This document shows positions 35,619 through 49,555 of a stretch of 64,000 bases of DNA, piece by piece. The notes under the pieces are model-generated. The model had not been told where the DNA came from. It saw only the letters and a list, made by a program, of their open reading frames with translations, and did no database searches. The DNA lies in assembly GCF_002078875.1 (NCBI RefSeq), contig NC_034412.1:82663575-82727574 (forward strand), written 5' to 3'. This stretch comes from Numida meleagris. Taxonomy: Eukaryota > Chordata > Aves > Galliformes > Numididae. The number at the start of each line of letters is the position of its first letter. The first letter of the stretch is position 1. The position numbers were made by a program, and so were the translations under genes.

Positions 35619-37748
35619 AGCCGTAGTTAACTAGAAATGATTCGTAAGTATCTTCAGGTTATTTCTATTTGCCCTTTACTGAGAACATCAAATGGTGGGA
35701 CAACATCTGGTTCCTACCTTGAGCCCCTAAAAATGGTCAACTTTTCCTGAGATAATGTAGATATTAAAGATGAGATATCAGACTGCAGAATAGCGCTTTA
35801 GTAAGGAGGGTGGAATTTCTTTTTTAGTATGGAGAGTATTGGTTTATATCTGATCTTAAAAAGCCTGTGCTTGAAGTTATCCAAAAAAGGAGTGATTCAC
35901 AAAAGATTTGTGCTTGTAACTGCACTTCTGGATTTTAGCGTTTGTTAGGTAATGTGGATTTTTGTACCAGAAGGCTTTTGTGAAGAGTCACTAAGGTGTC
36001 TGAAGGCCTCCCCGGTAACTGCAGTCCACACGAAGGTGGCTTCTGCCTTGTCTGTAACACTCCTCCAAGTGATCGAGGGGGATTTTGGAGCTGGTGTACA
36101 CTCAGTAGACTTGTCATGAAATGCCTTGGAGGAATTCAGGCAGCAGTGTGTGTGTGTGCAGGATGCATTTTGGTTTGCTGTCTAAACCCAGCAGAGGAAA
36201 GAGAGAGCAAGGTTTCAGGAGCAAGAGGAGAAAAACGTGTAAAGGTTAAGCTCAGTGCTAAAATCACTGACATTTGTACAACAGAGATGTAAAAGCAAAG
36301 TGAAAGCATCAGACATTAACTAGGGTTATCGTCCTGGAAACTATCGTTGTAATATTCGTAAGGGAAAAAAAAGCATTCCTTCTCTACCCACCCAGAGAAA
36401 CGACCAACCAGCTCCCTCAGGAATGCTGTGGATCAACATAAGTCATTTTTTCTTTGAAATGCTATAAATTGAAAAACACGCCTTTATATAGATATGATCA
36501 ATATGAAATCATACTTGTCATATATGATTAAACTTGTTCTTTTGTAATTAGAACCTGAACTAATTTAGAATTTATTGCCATAAAACCATAAACAGTGTAG
36601 ATTAGAATCATAAATGTGGTGAAATAACAGTATTTTTATTTTCTGGAGTGTGTTTCCTCAGTGTCATTTGGTATGTTTAACTCCACTTAAATATCATAGG
36701 TAGATTAATTGGTTGCTAAATTGCTGCCTGCTTTATGTACAGTGAGCATTTCTTGTTTTCTTTCTGATTGAGAGGAAGTGAATTTTCTTTTTTAAATGAA
36801 CGAATCAAAGATTCTTGCTAAGCATATGATCGGGAATTTTATGTTTGATTTTTTTCTTTGAAGTAATATTTGAATGTTTTTAATGCCTGGGAATAGAAAG
36901 ACTGGAATTCTGGAAAAGCAGGCGAGGCTGTAGTGCTGTGTGAGCTCTAACTGATGTATTCTCAAATTTTCTAACAAACATTTGAATTCTTGTACGTTAA
37001 AAACATGCCTATGATCACAAGAAAAACTTCTCAGCACTAGTGAAAATATATAAACTCACACAATACATTTCTAACTGCAAAAAATGTCAAATGCCATTTT
37101 TTCAGAGGACTAGTGAGATTTATGTGGGTGCTTCTGCTGTTTGTTTGCCTAGTCCCTGATTAAGAAAGAACAGGCATAGATATATATTAAGTCCCCTTCA
37201 TTTCATCTCAACCACCAATAAATATGTTGAAGATAATAGAAATAGTTGTTCTTAGCTAGCCTGCCCTTGCCAGTGGCACTATTAGCTCTTGGGATACTGG
37301 CTAATGACACAGATTCAAATCTCTCCTGAAATCTAACTGCTTTTGAAAGACCCAAAGCAATAAACATCAATAAAAAGCCATCACCATGTCTCTTACAAGC
37401 AAGCATATGTGCATATGCTCACAAATATGGATCTTTTTTTTTTTTCCTTTTTTCCAGGGGCATGAGCAAGCATGTGCTTCCTGGATGCCATTTCTTTGAG
37501 ACCTTATTAACTGCAGTCTATTTGCATTTTCTACTTAGCTGACCACATTGTCAGTGCTTCCCAAATAATAAATCTTAATTATACTAAAATCAAGTTTGGA
37601 GCACACAGCTGCAAGTCCTCCAAATCTGTCTTTCATTCTGCCTCTGAAAACTTCCCCACTGGGGCTGCTGCCTTTCAAGCAGCAGTATTTTTGGCCCGCA
37701 GACGGACTGATATTTGTAATGAATCAGCAGTACAGTAACTTCATTTTC

Positions 37749-37771
37749 AAAAAAAAAATAAAAATAAAAAA
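37749..37771. repeat. A-rich tract
   Basis: A run of A broken twice by T (aaaaaaaaataaaaataaaaaa type). It is simple sequence with no associated retrocopy recognised. Confidence 0.85.
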
Positions 37772-39259
37772 TGGACATTCATATTTAGAACTCGGCCAGG
37801 AACTGGAAGTCACATCCACTCTGTGCACTTCTCTACCCACATGGTGGTCAGGGTAACTGCCCCAGGGTAGGAAGCTCTGCCTGTAGCTGTGGGAAGGAGT
37901 GTGGTCAGGCTGTGATCAGGCATCTCAAGGAGAAGCACAGGGGCTGATCCTGGAGGGTGTAGCTTGTAATCAATCATGCTGTAATTGCTACAGGTTGGGA
38001 GCAGAGCCTGCTGGTTGTGGTTGCAGTTGGGTGAGCTCCTTGCATCTTTGCGAAATCCCTAAAAGTGGTCCTGAGGGGAGAGTGAAGAGATGCCAACAGA
38101 AGGTGCTATAGGGTACGGGTAGCAAATTATAAACAGAGAAAACACCACTGCTCAGCAGAGCATGGAACAACATTCAAAACCATGGCTTGAGATTCTCTTA
38201 GGCACAATATAGTCATTGACTTCCTTTTTGTTTGTCTGGGAATGTACTGCCATTGTTCAGCAAGTTGGATTTCTCTGCCATTCCTATCAGTCAGAGCTGA
38301 ACCTTGCTATGCTGGAGCTGTGCAGTTGCATTTTGTGTTCCCTTAGCAACTGAGTAACTGACACGTGAGGAAGAAGCAATAAAAAAAGTGTGGCTTAATT
38401 CTTTTGCAGTTTGATAGGACTAGAGAGATGCGGGAGCTTCATGAGGAAAGAGAAAGTAAACTGCCTTTGGTTTCTATCGCTGGACTGCTCTGCAAATACT
38501 TGTGTTGCTGTTCTGCTCAATAAGCGTACTCTGGAGCTAATCTGCTTTCATATATTTGTTTTATTGGGAATCCTATCTATAAGTTGTTTGCAATAGAGAA
38601 TTACATGCTTAGTGCGCTAGGGCAATTGACAAGGGAAAACAGACTGTAAGAATAAAAGCAGAGCCACACCTTACCCACTTCCTAAAACAGTTGCTCTCAG
38701 ATGTAATTCTACTTATACAATTTGATCAATTTTAACTTTTGTTTCACCCAAACTTGAAAAGTTCTTTAGTGAGAAAATTCAAGAAGGCAGAAGAAGAATA
38801 AATTGGCGATTTCACTTTTTGAGGAGAGTAGTGGGATAGTTTTGGAGGATCCATGAGGTACCTAGATAAAATTGATCTGTCCGTACTCCTTTCAGGAGCT
38901 GGTCTGCCTTTAGATAAGACACATGAATACTGATAGAGAAAATGTGGGGTTTCTTTTGTTTGTTTTGTTGTTTTTACAAAAAAGGGAATACTTCCTTCTG
39001 TTATATGATTTATTTTTTTTTTTGTTGAGGAGACTGCTTTTATCTTGGGTGGTCCCAAAATGGGGGAAGGGATGGGGGAGAGCCAGCCAGCAAGTGCAGT
39101 CCCAGCACTTACTGCAGGCTGGGGCTTTTCTGAGAGGAGAAAGTGTATTTGAAGTTTCTCCCATAAAGGCAGATGTACAAGACCTAAGATCACACTCCTC
39201 AGAGAAGTGTAGAAAGGTGCAATATCCCTAACCAAGAAACACGCTGTAAGAAAAATTTT

Positions 39260-39418
39260 GTCTTCATTTCTTTACTGTTTTCTTATCTTTTTTCTTCCAT
39301 CTTCTTTTCTTTTTCTTCTCTTTCCTTTTTTTTCCTTCTGCCTCTCTTCTTTTCCTTACTTCTGATTTCTTTTATCTGCTGTTTTCTGTTTCACATTTTA
39401 CCTTTCTCCTTCCATTGC
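39260..39418 (+). repeat. pyrimidine-rich tract
   Basis: About 160 bases are almost entirely C and T on the plus strand (ttcttttctttttcttctctttcc pattern), with few purines. It may be a decayed (CTTT)n-type microsatellite. A strong polypurine/polypyrimidine bias of this length can form triplex DNA, but there is no evidence that it acts as a splice-related tract. Confidence 0.75.
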
Positions 39419-40389
39419 CCCAACCATCCATTTTAATCAGCTCTTCTTTCATAACCTGCAGCTTCAGTATTTTGCATCTTTCTGCATGCGAAAATTGCTC
39501 TCCTGAGCATTGCTCCACCCACACTGTGATGGATTACTGTTTATGTGTTACTGCTCTCTCTCAACAGCGCTGAATGCACACAGGCACATAATGCAGACAC
39601 TTCCAGACTTTGGTGCAAACGCTTTAGTGAACATGGATCTGGCTTGACTTACTGGGGTAGCTCTGCATAGCTATGGTTGTGCTTGAGTATCTTCTGCCGT
39701 GAAAGCGATGGCTGGGGATATACACCATCCTCAAGTCCAGTCTGACTCTTAATACTTTGTTTCCCTTGGAACTGCATATCTGCAATCATCCAGAAAAGCG
39801 TGTCTTCCTCTGTTAATGATACTTGCCTAGGGCCTATGCCTGTCAAAGCAGACAGGTATTCTCAGTGTCCTATCAAATTAAGATGACTAAAAGAACTGTA
39901 AGTATATTCCAAATTTTGGCTGCTTTTAATTTGCAGTTTTCTGACACATGACAAGGTCCCCTTCAATGGGCATGGCAGCAAGTGCTCATGTCAAGCCATT
40001 GAATCTTCCCTGAATCTCCCACCAGGAGATCTACCATTGGAGTCCCTTCCCACTGCTGGTCACTTGATGCTGTTTTAATGCTAATTCTTCTGACAAACTC
40101 TGTTCATCCATCTCCAAATTCATACAATGATAAAGAATTTCCACCTGTACATCTGTGACATTTGGGTTCTGAAATAGTTTCAAATACCACACTGTTCATT
40201 AGTGGGGATTCAATTTCCTGTACCTCTCTGCTTCAGTTTTGCTTCAATGCATATAGTGTGCATATTCATTAAAAACAACAATAATAAAGTTTTGCTGGAA
40301 AAGAGGGATGTGTAAATAAAAGATGCCTGGGGCAAGGCTGTGTCTTGTGTTCTGGACATTTATATAGCTATTTACAGTGCTCTTCAGTT

Positions 40390-40418
40390 AAATAATAATA
40401 ATAAAAAATAATAAAAAA
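40390..40418. repeat. (AAT)n-like microsatellite
   Basis: Imperfect AAT repeats interrupted by longer A runs (aataataataataaaaaataataaaaaaa pattern). Confidence 0.8.
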
Positions 40419-43400
40419 ACACAAGAGAATTACCATAGCAACTGCAGCAAGTATGTGTTACATTTTTAATCTCTGAGATACACAAACCCTTACTAAGAAA
40501 ACACACAGAAGAAAAAATGTGAACTTGTATGCCTTCCCCATGTTTGAAGGGAATATTTTGTTTCTTATTTCCTTGGTGGTATTTAATGCTGCCTTTGTTA
40601 GAGGAGTATCTTTGTTCTCCTTGTATTGTTCCGCTTGCCTCTCAGGCAGAAGATGAGTGCAGGAGACAGCTGGAATGCGTTCTCTTCTGAGACATTTTGG
40701 AAACTGCCAGGAGTGTGCAGCAAATGGTGGCTATGAGGCTGCTGTGATATTTTTTTCTGGTATACTGGAATGAACTCCACCGATAGAAGACATGGGGAAC
40801 ACAACTATCTGTAGAATATGCTTGTATTTCACATCTATATGAAACCGTAATGTTATTTTCAGAATCTAATGTAGAGGGAAGTACTTGCTCAAGATTTTTC
40901 CCTTCCTTCAGTACTCTAATTTCCCAATTTTACTTAGTTTCTTCAATTTTGTTTTTGAATTAGACTACACAGCATAGTGCATTCTGCTACAGAAAAGATA
41001 CATTAACAATTCTTTTTAAAGAACGTATAAATGCTCATTGCTGCATGTTTTGTCTAAGAAGAGTGAGGGGAAAAAGACATTGTTTAATCCATCAGAAGTC
41101 TCTCCATTACTTTCTCCTATAGTGGTAAATTGGGATTTATTTCTCTTGTTGATGGTAACCATATTTTCTCTATTCTATCAGCCTCTGTTATTGGCAGAGT
41201 AATTACAACTTGTCTTATCAAGACAATCAGGAGAACAAACTAGCTCTTTTCCCCATTACTTTTACTGTAGTACTTTGTTTTGGATCTCTTGCAAAGAATG
41301 GGGCTTTTGCAGTAACAAGCCTGGATGCTTTGCTGTTTCCAAGATAAACAGCTCTTGAGCCAAGATCGATTTGGACCATATGCAATAGCTTGCATCCTTT
41401 TTCAGGAGATTCAAAGTCCTTTAGACAAGCTACATGAGCTTTTCAGCAGTACTAGAAGGAAGGGCTGTGGGTAGCTCAAAGAACAGAAACCTCATGCTTG
41501 CCTAGAGTCACATAAGTGGTTGACTGAGCGGTGTGGAAGATCACTGTTCTCTAAACTGTTAAATATCTTCAAGTCTTATGCTGATGGTGCAGACCCCTGA
41601 CACACATTGTTACCAAAAATGTTCTTATGACCCTTAGGGAAAATCTTGCCTTCTCATTTCCCTGTCAAATATCAGCAACTTAACGTATTGCAAAATCAAG
41701 TTATAGTTCAGACTTTGGAGCAAGTCCATAACATGCTGATGTTACATGCTTTTCATAGTCTTTACAGATGTAAAATTTTAGGTAAAACCTCATCATGTTT
41801 TGTCAGCATGACTGTCTGGCCTTCTTTAAAACTAAAGTTTAGAATGAAACTTTGTATGGAAAATAAGCTGCTTCTGATGAATTTCCATTTTAAAAGTTTT
41901 CAATAGAGTCTTAGCGGAATGAGTGTAACTTCTTGTGCTTGAACACTTTAATTTGCTTTAATGTTATGCATCGTGCACCAGTCATACTGAATGAAATGTA
42001 AGGAGTTTATTAGTCAAGAAGGTAGAGTTTAACACTCAGCAGACATTAAAAATTCTTTCTTGAAAATTTCTTAAGAAATGGAAATTCTCTGTTTTTTACC
42101 TCAAAATAGTAAAAAATTAGCATTGTAACTTAGAAATTTTTGTGGTATTTCTGCTAGTGAGCCTTGAAGTAGCACTTCTAGCTCCTGTGAATGTAGAGCA
42201 AAATCCGCAAATGAAATATGAATTTTCAATAGCTTATGTTCAGCCTAAATTAAAAACAAGTAATTCTTTCCTTCCTTCCTCATCTTGGAGTTCATCATGC
42301 AGTGACAATTTGAAATTTACAACCCAGACATTTAACATCCTTCACAAGAACATATAATTTGAAAAACCTGTGAAGAGAAATGTATCTGCTAAAAAATGGC
42401 ACTATCTCTTTGTAAAAAAGACCCCTGTCACTTAAATTTCTGTTCAGCTTCCCATCTTAAGCTAAATAACACTGACACTTTTTTCAAATGCAATTTTTTG
42501 AAAGTCACCTAAATTAGATATTCTCTTTAAAGACTTTCCTGCCTTTCTTCTATATCCTTTTGTGTCCCTTCGCAGCTAATGGCAAATATAGTTTAAATCC
42601 ATTTCTCTTGCTGAAAATGAAGACAATGCCATTTAGTATGTGGTCACAATCCTACGAAATATTAACATAACATCGACCCTGAATTTGGAAAATGAACACT
42701 GTTAATTTTGGAAGAAGTTGCATGATATGCGTTTTGATTAAAACCTTGAGAAGGATTTAAGATCAGGTATTTTTTTGAGCAAGGAAATAAATCTCTGATC
42801 AGATTTATAAAATTAGGTTGATTTCTAACTCTCTTGACTCCAGTGGATATGGAGCACAATCTCTATTTGTAAATCCTATTAAATGAGCATCTTTATTTTA
42901 ACCATCCTAATAAATCTGTTCCATGTAAACGAATATGTATCTTTCTGTTATGTTTGGCATACTCAATTGATCTGGGTGAATGCCTCCTTATATTAGGTAA
43001 AATCCCACAGAGTGGAATGCTTGTCTCTTAAATTTTACAGATTCATTTTCCAGCTGAAGCTCATCATTTAGAATAGCAGTCTTGTGGGAAATGGCTACCT
43101 TTAAAAACTTTGAGTTCCTCCATATTTTAATTGGCATGAAGAAGTCTTTCTTTTGATTGTTCAGTATTTTAATGTCTGCTAGACATTCCTGTACAAAGAG
43201 TAGAAAGAAGTGGGAGAAACTCAAAACTAACCTCTACAAAGTTCACTCTTTGATCAGCGGCAAAATGGACAAGGCAGACAAGGATGGACAGAAGACACAA
43301 GAAACTATGTTTTTTTTATTGAAGCAGCAGAAGAGTTTCCATATTTTGATCTTGATAAGATGCTTTGTCCTCCCCAAAATTAACAGAAAATGCAAAAGTA

Positions 43401-44173
43401 TTCCAATAATGAGTTTTTTTATGTTGTAAAGCTACACTCCCCTACCATGGTTTCTTTCTTCATTCTCAATAAACAGTCTTGTGAACGTTGTTAGAAATGT
43501 AGAACACCAAGGCAGTATTATAGTAAGCTGAATTTTATGCTAAGATATGCTTTCTTTAATGTCTTAAAATATTGTACAGAATCTTTTTTAGTTCTAATAC
43601 TGATCTAAAATTGAGAGAAAAATATTTTTGTAGGGTAACTTTGATGATGATCAAGAGACACAGAAAAGAACTTCCAAAGCATGTAACGTAAGTGTTTAAT
43701 TCCCATTTTTAAGAGTATCTTTGAAGCTGATGAGTCCTTAATATGAAGCATGTTGCTCAAGTTACTAACGATTCTACTATATAAGTAGATATTCAGGGGT
43801 GGGGGTAGGAGTTGCTTAGCATTTCCTAGAGCCAGGCAATGCTGGATGCTTGCCAGGAGTGAGAGACAGCAACTAATACACACACACATTAATGTATTTA
43901 AAAAACACACATGGGGATACCGGTACGTAAGGCTTATGTTTTTTGAGTTCATTACTGATCTGCCTTGTTTTAGTTTAATCTTGCATTCACCTAATTCTTC
44001 TATGCTGAAAGTGATTCAAATCTGAAATGTGTGAGCTTGAGACTGTAGACAGACCTGAGTCACAGGTTTATTCAATTAATAAGTTCATGTTAAAAATGTC
44101 TGTGGCTGAGCTTACTTTGTATTTGTTCATGTCTTGTTCTGCAAGTTGCAAGAATACAACAAATAGTAACTTT

Positions 44174-44209
44174 TGACCTAAATCTTATGTCTGACCTAAA
44201 TCTTATGAC
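44174..44209 (+). repeat. 18-bp tandem duplication
   Basis: The unit TGACCTAAATCTTATGTC is followed immediately by a second copy that differs only in its last two bases (AC at the 17th-18th positions rather than TC, i.e. one substitution). It is probably a replication-slippage duplication. Confidence 0.9.
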
Positions 44210-47200
44210 ATATCTATGCATCTGATAGTGGCCATTGAAAGAAAGAAGTATAGATACATTTAAATTTTTTTTTTTCCTATTTTAAGTGAACGCTTCAATG
44301 TACAATTAAGGCTCAGAAATGATTAGTTAAGCTTTCAGATTAGGTTATCATCTTTCCATTCCACGATTCATACTGAGACTAGAAGTCTGAATAGGGACCC
44401 AACAGTAAGAAAGAGAAGATTTCTTGCCTTAGTAGAATTTTGTATTGGTGTCTGTTGTATGCTCTGGTAATTTTGCAGATACAATTGATTTTTTTACTTC
44501 CCTGGAATGGTCCAGTATGTTTTTTACATAGTTTGATGTTGCCATGGGATAGGCTTGTTCACAAGACCAGCTATTTCTTTTTTTACACCGGTATTTGTCA
44601 TTTTGTTAAATATTAGAACCCAGGAGTGAATTCTCAGTCTTCAGACTAGTGCCATGAGCAGCAACATAGATTAGAGCAAAGTAACAGTGTTTTAATTCTT
44701 TCTACTATGCTTTCATTTCTGCTCAAATACATTTGCCTTTAAATGCTTTCAAGGTAGACAGGTTGGATTTTCATTGCTTCTAAATAAGTGGCTGCCTTGA
44801 GGCTTCTAATTTATTCATTTTTTTTAATGGAGTGAGAGGCTATAAAATCTATGTGCTGTAAAGCAGGCAGACTTCTGAAAGTTTCACCAGGCTCAGCTGA
44901 AAGCACAGGTATCTTCAAGCTTGCTTAACCCTAGTTCCTACGCTTCTAATTAAAACCATGGAAATGTTCCCCATTTCAAAAAGATCACATCTGATTTCAT
45001 CTTAGACTTTTCCTTTGTCTCCTCTTCACTTTCTCTAGTTTATATGCTTAAGAAAATAAAAGCAATTATAGTCAATTGTCCATTACCAGCAGGACAATAA
45101 CCTGTCTGGTGGATGAGCTTTGGTACAGGCATGGACACAATTCTGCTTCTCTCCACACATATCTTAGCAGAGTGTAGTAACCCAGGAATGCAAGTTAGAG
45201 ACTCCTGAATGACTCTGCTCAAAACTAGAGAGTGCCAGAGAATGCTTGAACTGTGAATAATTTTATCTGTTTGGCCTACAGTGCTTAGGGATAGAAATTT
45301 GATTGTTCTAGCTGTTAATGCATTAATAAATTCACTTTCAATCCAGAACCGTCAACTGAATAACCTAAAAAAAATAATCATACTTCTTGGTTCTGTCATA
45401 TGAGGTTAACCTCTTAATATGCATTTAAAATATCATAATAAGATAATTGTCTATTCGCACTCTTCAAAAGCAGTTATTTATTTTTCTTTATTTTCATGGT
45501 TCACATTACAATAAAATCAGAACTCTACATCGTTTAATGCGTGAATCTGCCCAAGGGCTATCTGGAAAAGTGAGTAAGAGCTATACTTTGAAAAGTGATG
45601 TCAGTTGTATTGTCCAGCTCTAATTGTCTAAGTTAAGCCTTGTTTTGTTGCCTTGAATCATAGCATGGGCTATAAAAATATATACATGTAAAATTATGCT
45701 GTTAACCACACTAACGTGTACTCTAGAGTCTCTGAAATGAACGTTCAGGAGACTCAGCACCTAAGACAGGTAGTATCATGATTCCTCTGGAGACTAAGTA
45801 ACAGGTTTTCAGAGATCTGTAGGCACTTGACAAAGCAAATGAGATTTCAAAAAAAAGGGAAAAAAACAAGCTGAAATGCTTAGGCATGTTGAAGACTTAA
45901 TATACGCTTATCTGCATCTCAAAAACTTGGCCATGTCTGTCTTGCCAGATAAGAACAGTGTCTTGAGTTCAGATCTTCAAATTCCTCTAGCTTTGTTACG
46001 TCAGTGGTTCAGCTGTCCTCTTTGCTGCTCTGTTTTTCTTTAATTCATGTTTTAGGACAGAGAATAGATGTTCTGCCCAGTGACCTTTGAGAAGTCTTTT
46101 TAATCACATTTGTGCCTAGGGAATATCAGTAAGAAATAATACTAGCAAGTGCTGCAAAGTGCCAGGATCATAAGCTGTCTCAAGTAGAGAGGGTAACTGA
46201 AACTCTAAACTTTATTCTTCAGAACTATTTCTTCTTAATACGTGACATAAGAAGATAGATAAATATCACTTCCTTTCTTTGTTGAGTTTATGATATTTTT
46301 CTTTCTAGAAATACTAGTCTATAAGACTAACTTTTTTATCAGAAAGTGTTCAAGTCCTTACCCAACTGATAGTATTTGTTTTAATTGTCTATACCCAAAA
46401 GGTCCATGCTCCTGGGATGCTGGTGTTGCTGCATAGCTTTATGGCTCCACTCAACTCTTCTCTTCATCTGAAATCTTAAAACATAGTACCGAAATTTTCT
46501 GCAAAGAAAGTAGTGATCCTCAACAAGAAATTCAGCACAACTTCAAACAACCATTTTAATTAGCTGACAATTGCACTGTTTAGGTTTCTTTTAAAAATCA
46601 ATGAAGTGGCTGCAAATGTTTCTAATGTCTCAATGTCTTTAAAATTCTCACTGAGGCTCCTTCATTCTTACCACAAAAGATTTTATCATTTTGCAATTCT
46701 TATAAAGACAACTGATACTTGGAAGGGGCTGGAACATACCTCTTCATGTCTACAGTGTTTTGTGAGTTTGCTTGGCTGCAAAAATAGATTTAAAAACCCT
46801 TGCCTGTGTGGGTCTGAGGTAAATGCTATAGAATTTTAAGCTATAGAATATTGTGCTATTTAAGCCTAAAGTAAATTCTTCTTCCTCAAAACCTGTATAT
46901 CAAGTAAGGATGCCACTGACTTGTGCACCTAGGATTACATTCAGCTCAGAACAGTTGGAACTGGACAACCCAGATCTGGATCCCATTTTCCTTTTATCCC
47001 CATGCAGAACACATAGAATTATGCATATTGCTGAAATTTGTGAAAACCATGTAACAAAATGGTTCTGAGAAGATAAAATATGAAGTGGACAAAGAATAGA
47101 GTGGCATCTTCATAAACCAAACTTACTGAAGAGCACTGACTGCTCTGCTTGGTGTGCAAACTGGGCATTTCCCTTTGCAGTCAAAGTGACAGGAGGCTCT

Positions 47201-48816
47201 GTGCTGGAATGAGGTCTCACCCTTGTCTCCTTCTCCTTTGTCTCTGAAAGATGAGCACTTCTCTATGGTGAGCAAGAGTCTAGCCACAAGTATCAGATAC
47301 AGTTAAGTTAAAATCAGTGAAAACCCAAAGAAACCCTATATGTATGTTTTTGTGCCTTGCAGTTGTAATCTCTGAACTCTCAAACTGATAGAGAAAAATA
47401 TATCAGTTGTTCATGGAAACAGTCTTGCATTCATTTAGGAGAGATGAAGAGCAGAATACATTGCTCTTACTGGATGAAGAACACAGTATTCTGACTATTG
47501 TTTCCATGTGTGTGAGCTCCTGCTTGCTCCTATCCCTTCCAAGCTTAAAATAACATTAGATTTGTCTCTGGCTCTTTGAAAATAATTGATTTCATTTAAT
47601 TTACAAGATATGTGTCAAAGAAAATGTTGCAAAAATATTGCTGTTCTTTCTTTGCTTTTCCTTAGTTTTCTCCTTTGAGAAGAGATAATGACCACATTAA
47701 AACATGTTCTGTCAATATTTATGCATGTGCAACTCCCAAATAAGGTGTGCTCTACTTGACATAATTACAGAAGAGGCAAAGATCACAGCTGATCAATGAG
47801 AGCTCCTTTTCCTTAGTAGGATTTTTTCAAACATATAGATTGTGAGCACAGTCCTGAATTCCTTACTCCCAGGAAACCTGTTTTTGATTTATTTAATGAA
47901 TATCAATGCTGTTAAGCTCTAGTGATTAGAGTATCACAGGCAAGCATAAAACTCTGAAATCTTGAGACTTCCTAATATGGGAAAAATTCTTTTTGAGACC
48001 TTTACTAATTTTACATCCAACATAAACAATACTGAAAAATATACCCAATATTTTACTTTCCAGTTCTCTCATTCTAACAGTATGAAACATAATATTTGAT
48101 GCTGTTCATTTATACCACTTTTTTGAACTAGATATTATTGAATTAGTTATTTATGGATAATTCCTCATGTGTACTTCACAACAGCACCACTACAACAGCT
48201 AAATTGCGGTTAGAAATTCTTATTATATAGTGTCTCTCTAATTTGTTTTCCTGTCTCAGACTCCACAATTATATTCCTTGTTCATTCTGTCCAGACTTCT
48301 ACAAGCCAGATACTTGCAAATGTGTTCATGATTGTGAAAGAGTAAATAGAATTTAGCTTGGATTCTCAATTCTTCCCTAGCCTCCCTCTTGAAAAACAAC
48401 ATAATTGATTTGAAAATGTCTGCCTTAAAGGTTAGGAGATCCTTAATATAGACATAAGTTGGAAAAAGGAATAAAATTGTGTTACTAGAGTTCTACCTCT
48501 GAACTTACAAAGAGAAAATGCAAACATTTCTGTTAATATAGAAAATATGTTTCACAGCCATAGAAGCAATCAATAAAAACATTCCTTTGGAGGAAAACTT
48601 AACAAACAATTTCAGAGATCAAATGATAAAGAGTAAGAAATGTCCAATCTACTATATCAAAAGAGGTGCCGTGGAGGTTCACTCTAGGGGGTTTAGCATG
48701 TACGTTCTCATGACAACAAAGCTGAGAGCATTAGCAAGGGAAGAGAAATCAAAGGACAAGAATTTCATATGTCACTTTACAGCTTTGAAAGATTTTATTT
48801 TAGAGACAACTACTTC

Positions 48817-48855
48817 AAAAAAAAAAAAAAAAGAAAAAGAAAAAGAAAGAAAAAT
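48817..48855. repeat. poly-A / (AAAAAG)n tract
   Basis: A run of 16 A followed by several aaaaag/aaag units. The 123-codon plus-strand frame at 48587-48958 crosses it as a lysine/glutamate run and gains length from it, so that frame is not called. Confidence 0.9.
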
Positions 48856-49515
48856 CAGACTGACAACTACAATCTGCTGTCGCTCCAGAGGAATAAACAG
48901 TGAAACAGCTCTGATGTCAGGTTGTACCTCAGTTTTAGGAATAGGAAGAGAATTTTGAAATTCATTAAACATAAGCATATTTATTTTTTTCTCTCAATAC
49001 ATGAATTACAAGGGAAGCTAGAAGGAGCTTACATTTTATTTATTGTACCAATACTCAAGGGAAAACACAGACCTGATTTGAGAGAAGTCTGCTTTTGAGG
49101 CATAAACAACTTAATTGTCCAATGAATTTGCCCACAAACTGCATTTGAATTACCTTAAGCAAAGAAGGAATTTCCCTTTATGCACCCATCCTCCTCAACT
49201 ATACGTCCAAGGAGGATCACTTGTCAACAACAGCTGTGATTTAGATCAACCCTTGCATAGCTGATGACCAAGAATATAAATATGTTGCTTTTTCTATTTT
49301 CCTGAGCAGTATCTCATATTAGCTACAGGTTGCTATAATTCAGCAACAGATTTTCATCATTTTTCTCCCATTTTAATTATTGTTTTATTAAGTGAATGAA
49401 ATGGGGGAAAAAAAGAATGTTCAGGTATATCAAGTCAGAAGTTCCTCTGTGAAGCTTTTTTTCCCCCCCAATTTAGTTTATGCTTGCAAAATGCTGCTAC
49501 GTGCTTGAACTGTTA

Positions 49516-49555
49516 GTATGACCTATGGCAGCTCACTGCCTCATCTGTATTGCTT
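49516..49555 (+). repeat. possible MIR fragment
   Basis: 'tatgacctatggcagctcactgcctcatctgtattg' resembles 'tgtgaccttgggcaagtcactt..cctcatctgtaaaatg' with an internal deletion. It is too short for a firm call. Confidence 0.25.

Larger units (their letters stand above)
35620..49515. other. long non-coding stretch, nothing firm
   Basis: About 14 kb without a supported gene. It contains simple-sequence tracts and an 18-bp tandem duplication listed separately. The longest open frame in the window (38744-39235, minus, 163 codons) lies here but has no recognisable domain and overlaps a plus-strand frame of 102 codons. GC-richer patches (about 35990-36240 and 37850-38110) show no exon signature that I can defend. 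A (GT)6 run is at 36146-36158. Confidence 0.55.

Noticed and set aside
38744..39235. Longest open frame in the window (163 codons, minus strand)
   Set aside because: No domain, signal peptide or repeat structure is recognisable. The matching plus strand is also open for 102 codons over part of it, and the frame crosses a T/A-rich run. Length is within expectation for one best ORF in 64 kb.
45545..45585. Possible reverse MIR ('ctgcccaagggctatctggaaaagtgag')
   Set aside because: Only one short block is similar and the flanks do not continue the consensus.
48587..48958. 123-codon plus-strand open frame with a K/E-rich segment
   Set aside because: The basic run is the translation of a poly-A/(AAAAAG)n tract, and nothing else in it is recognisable.
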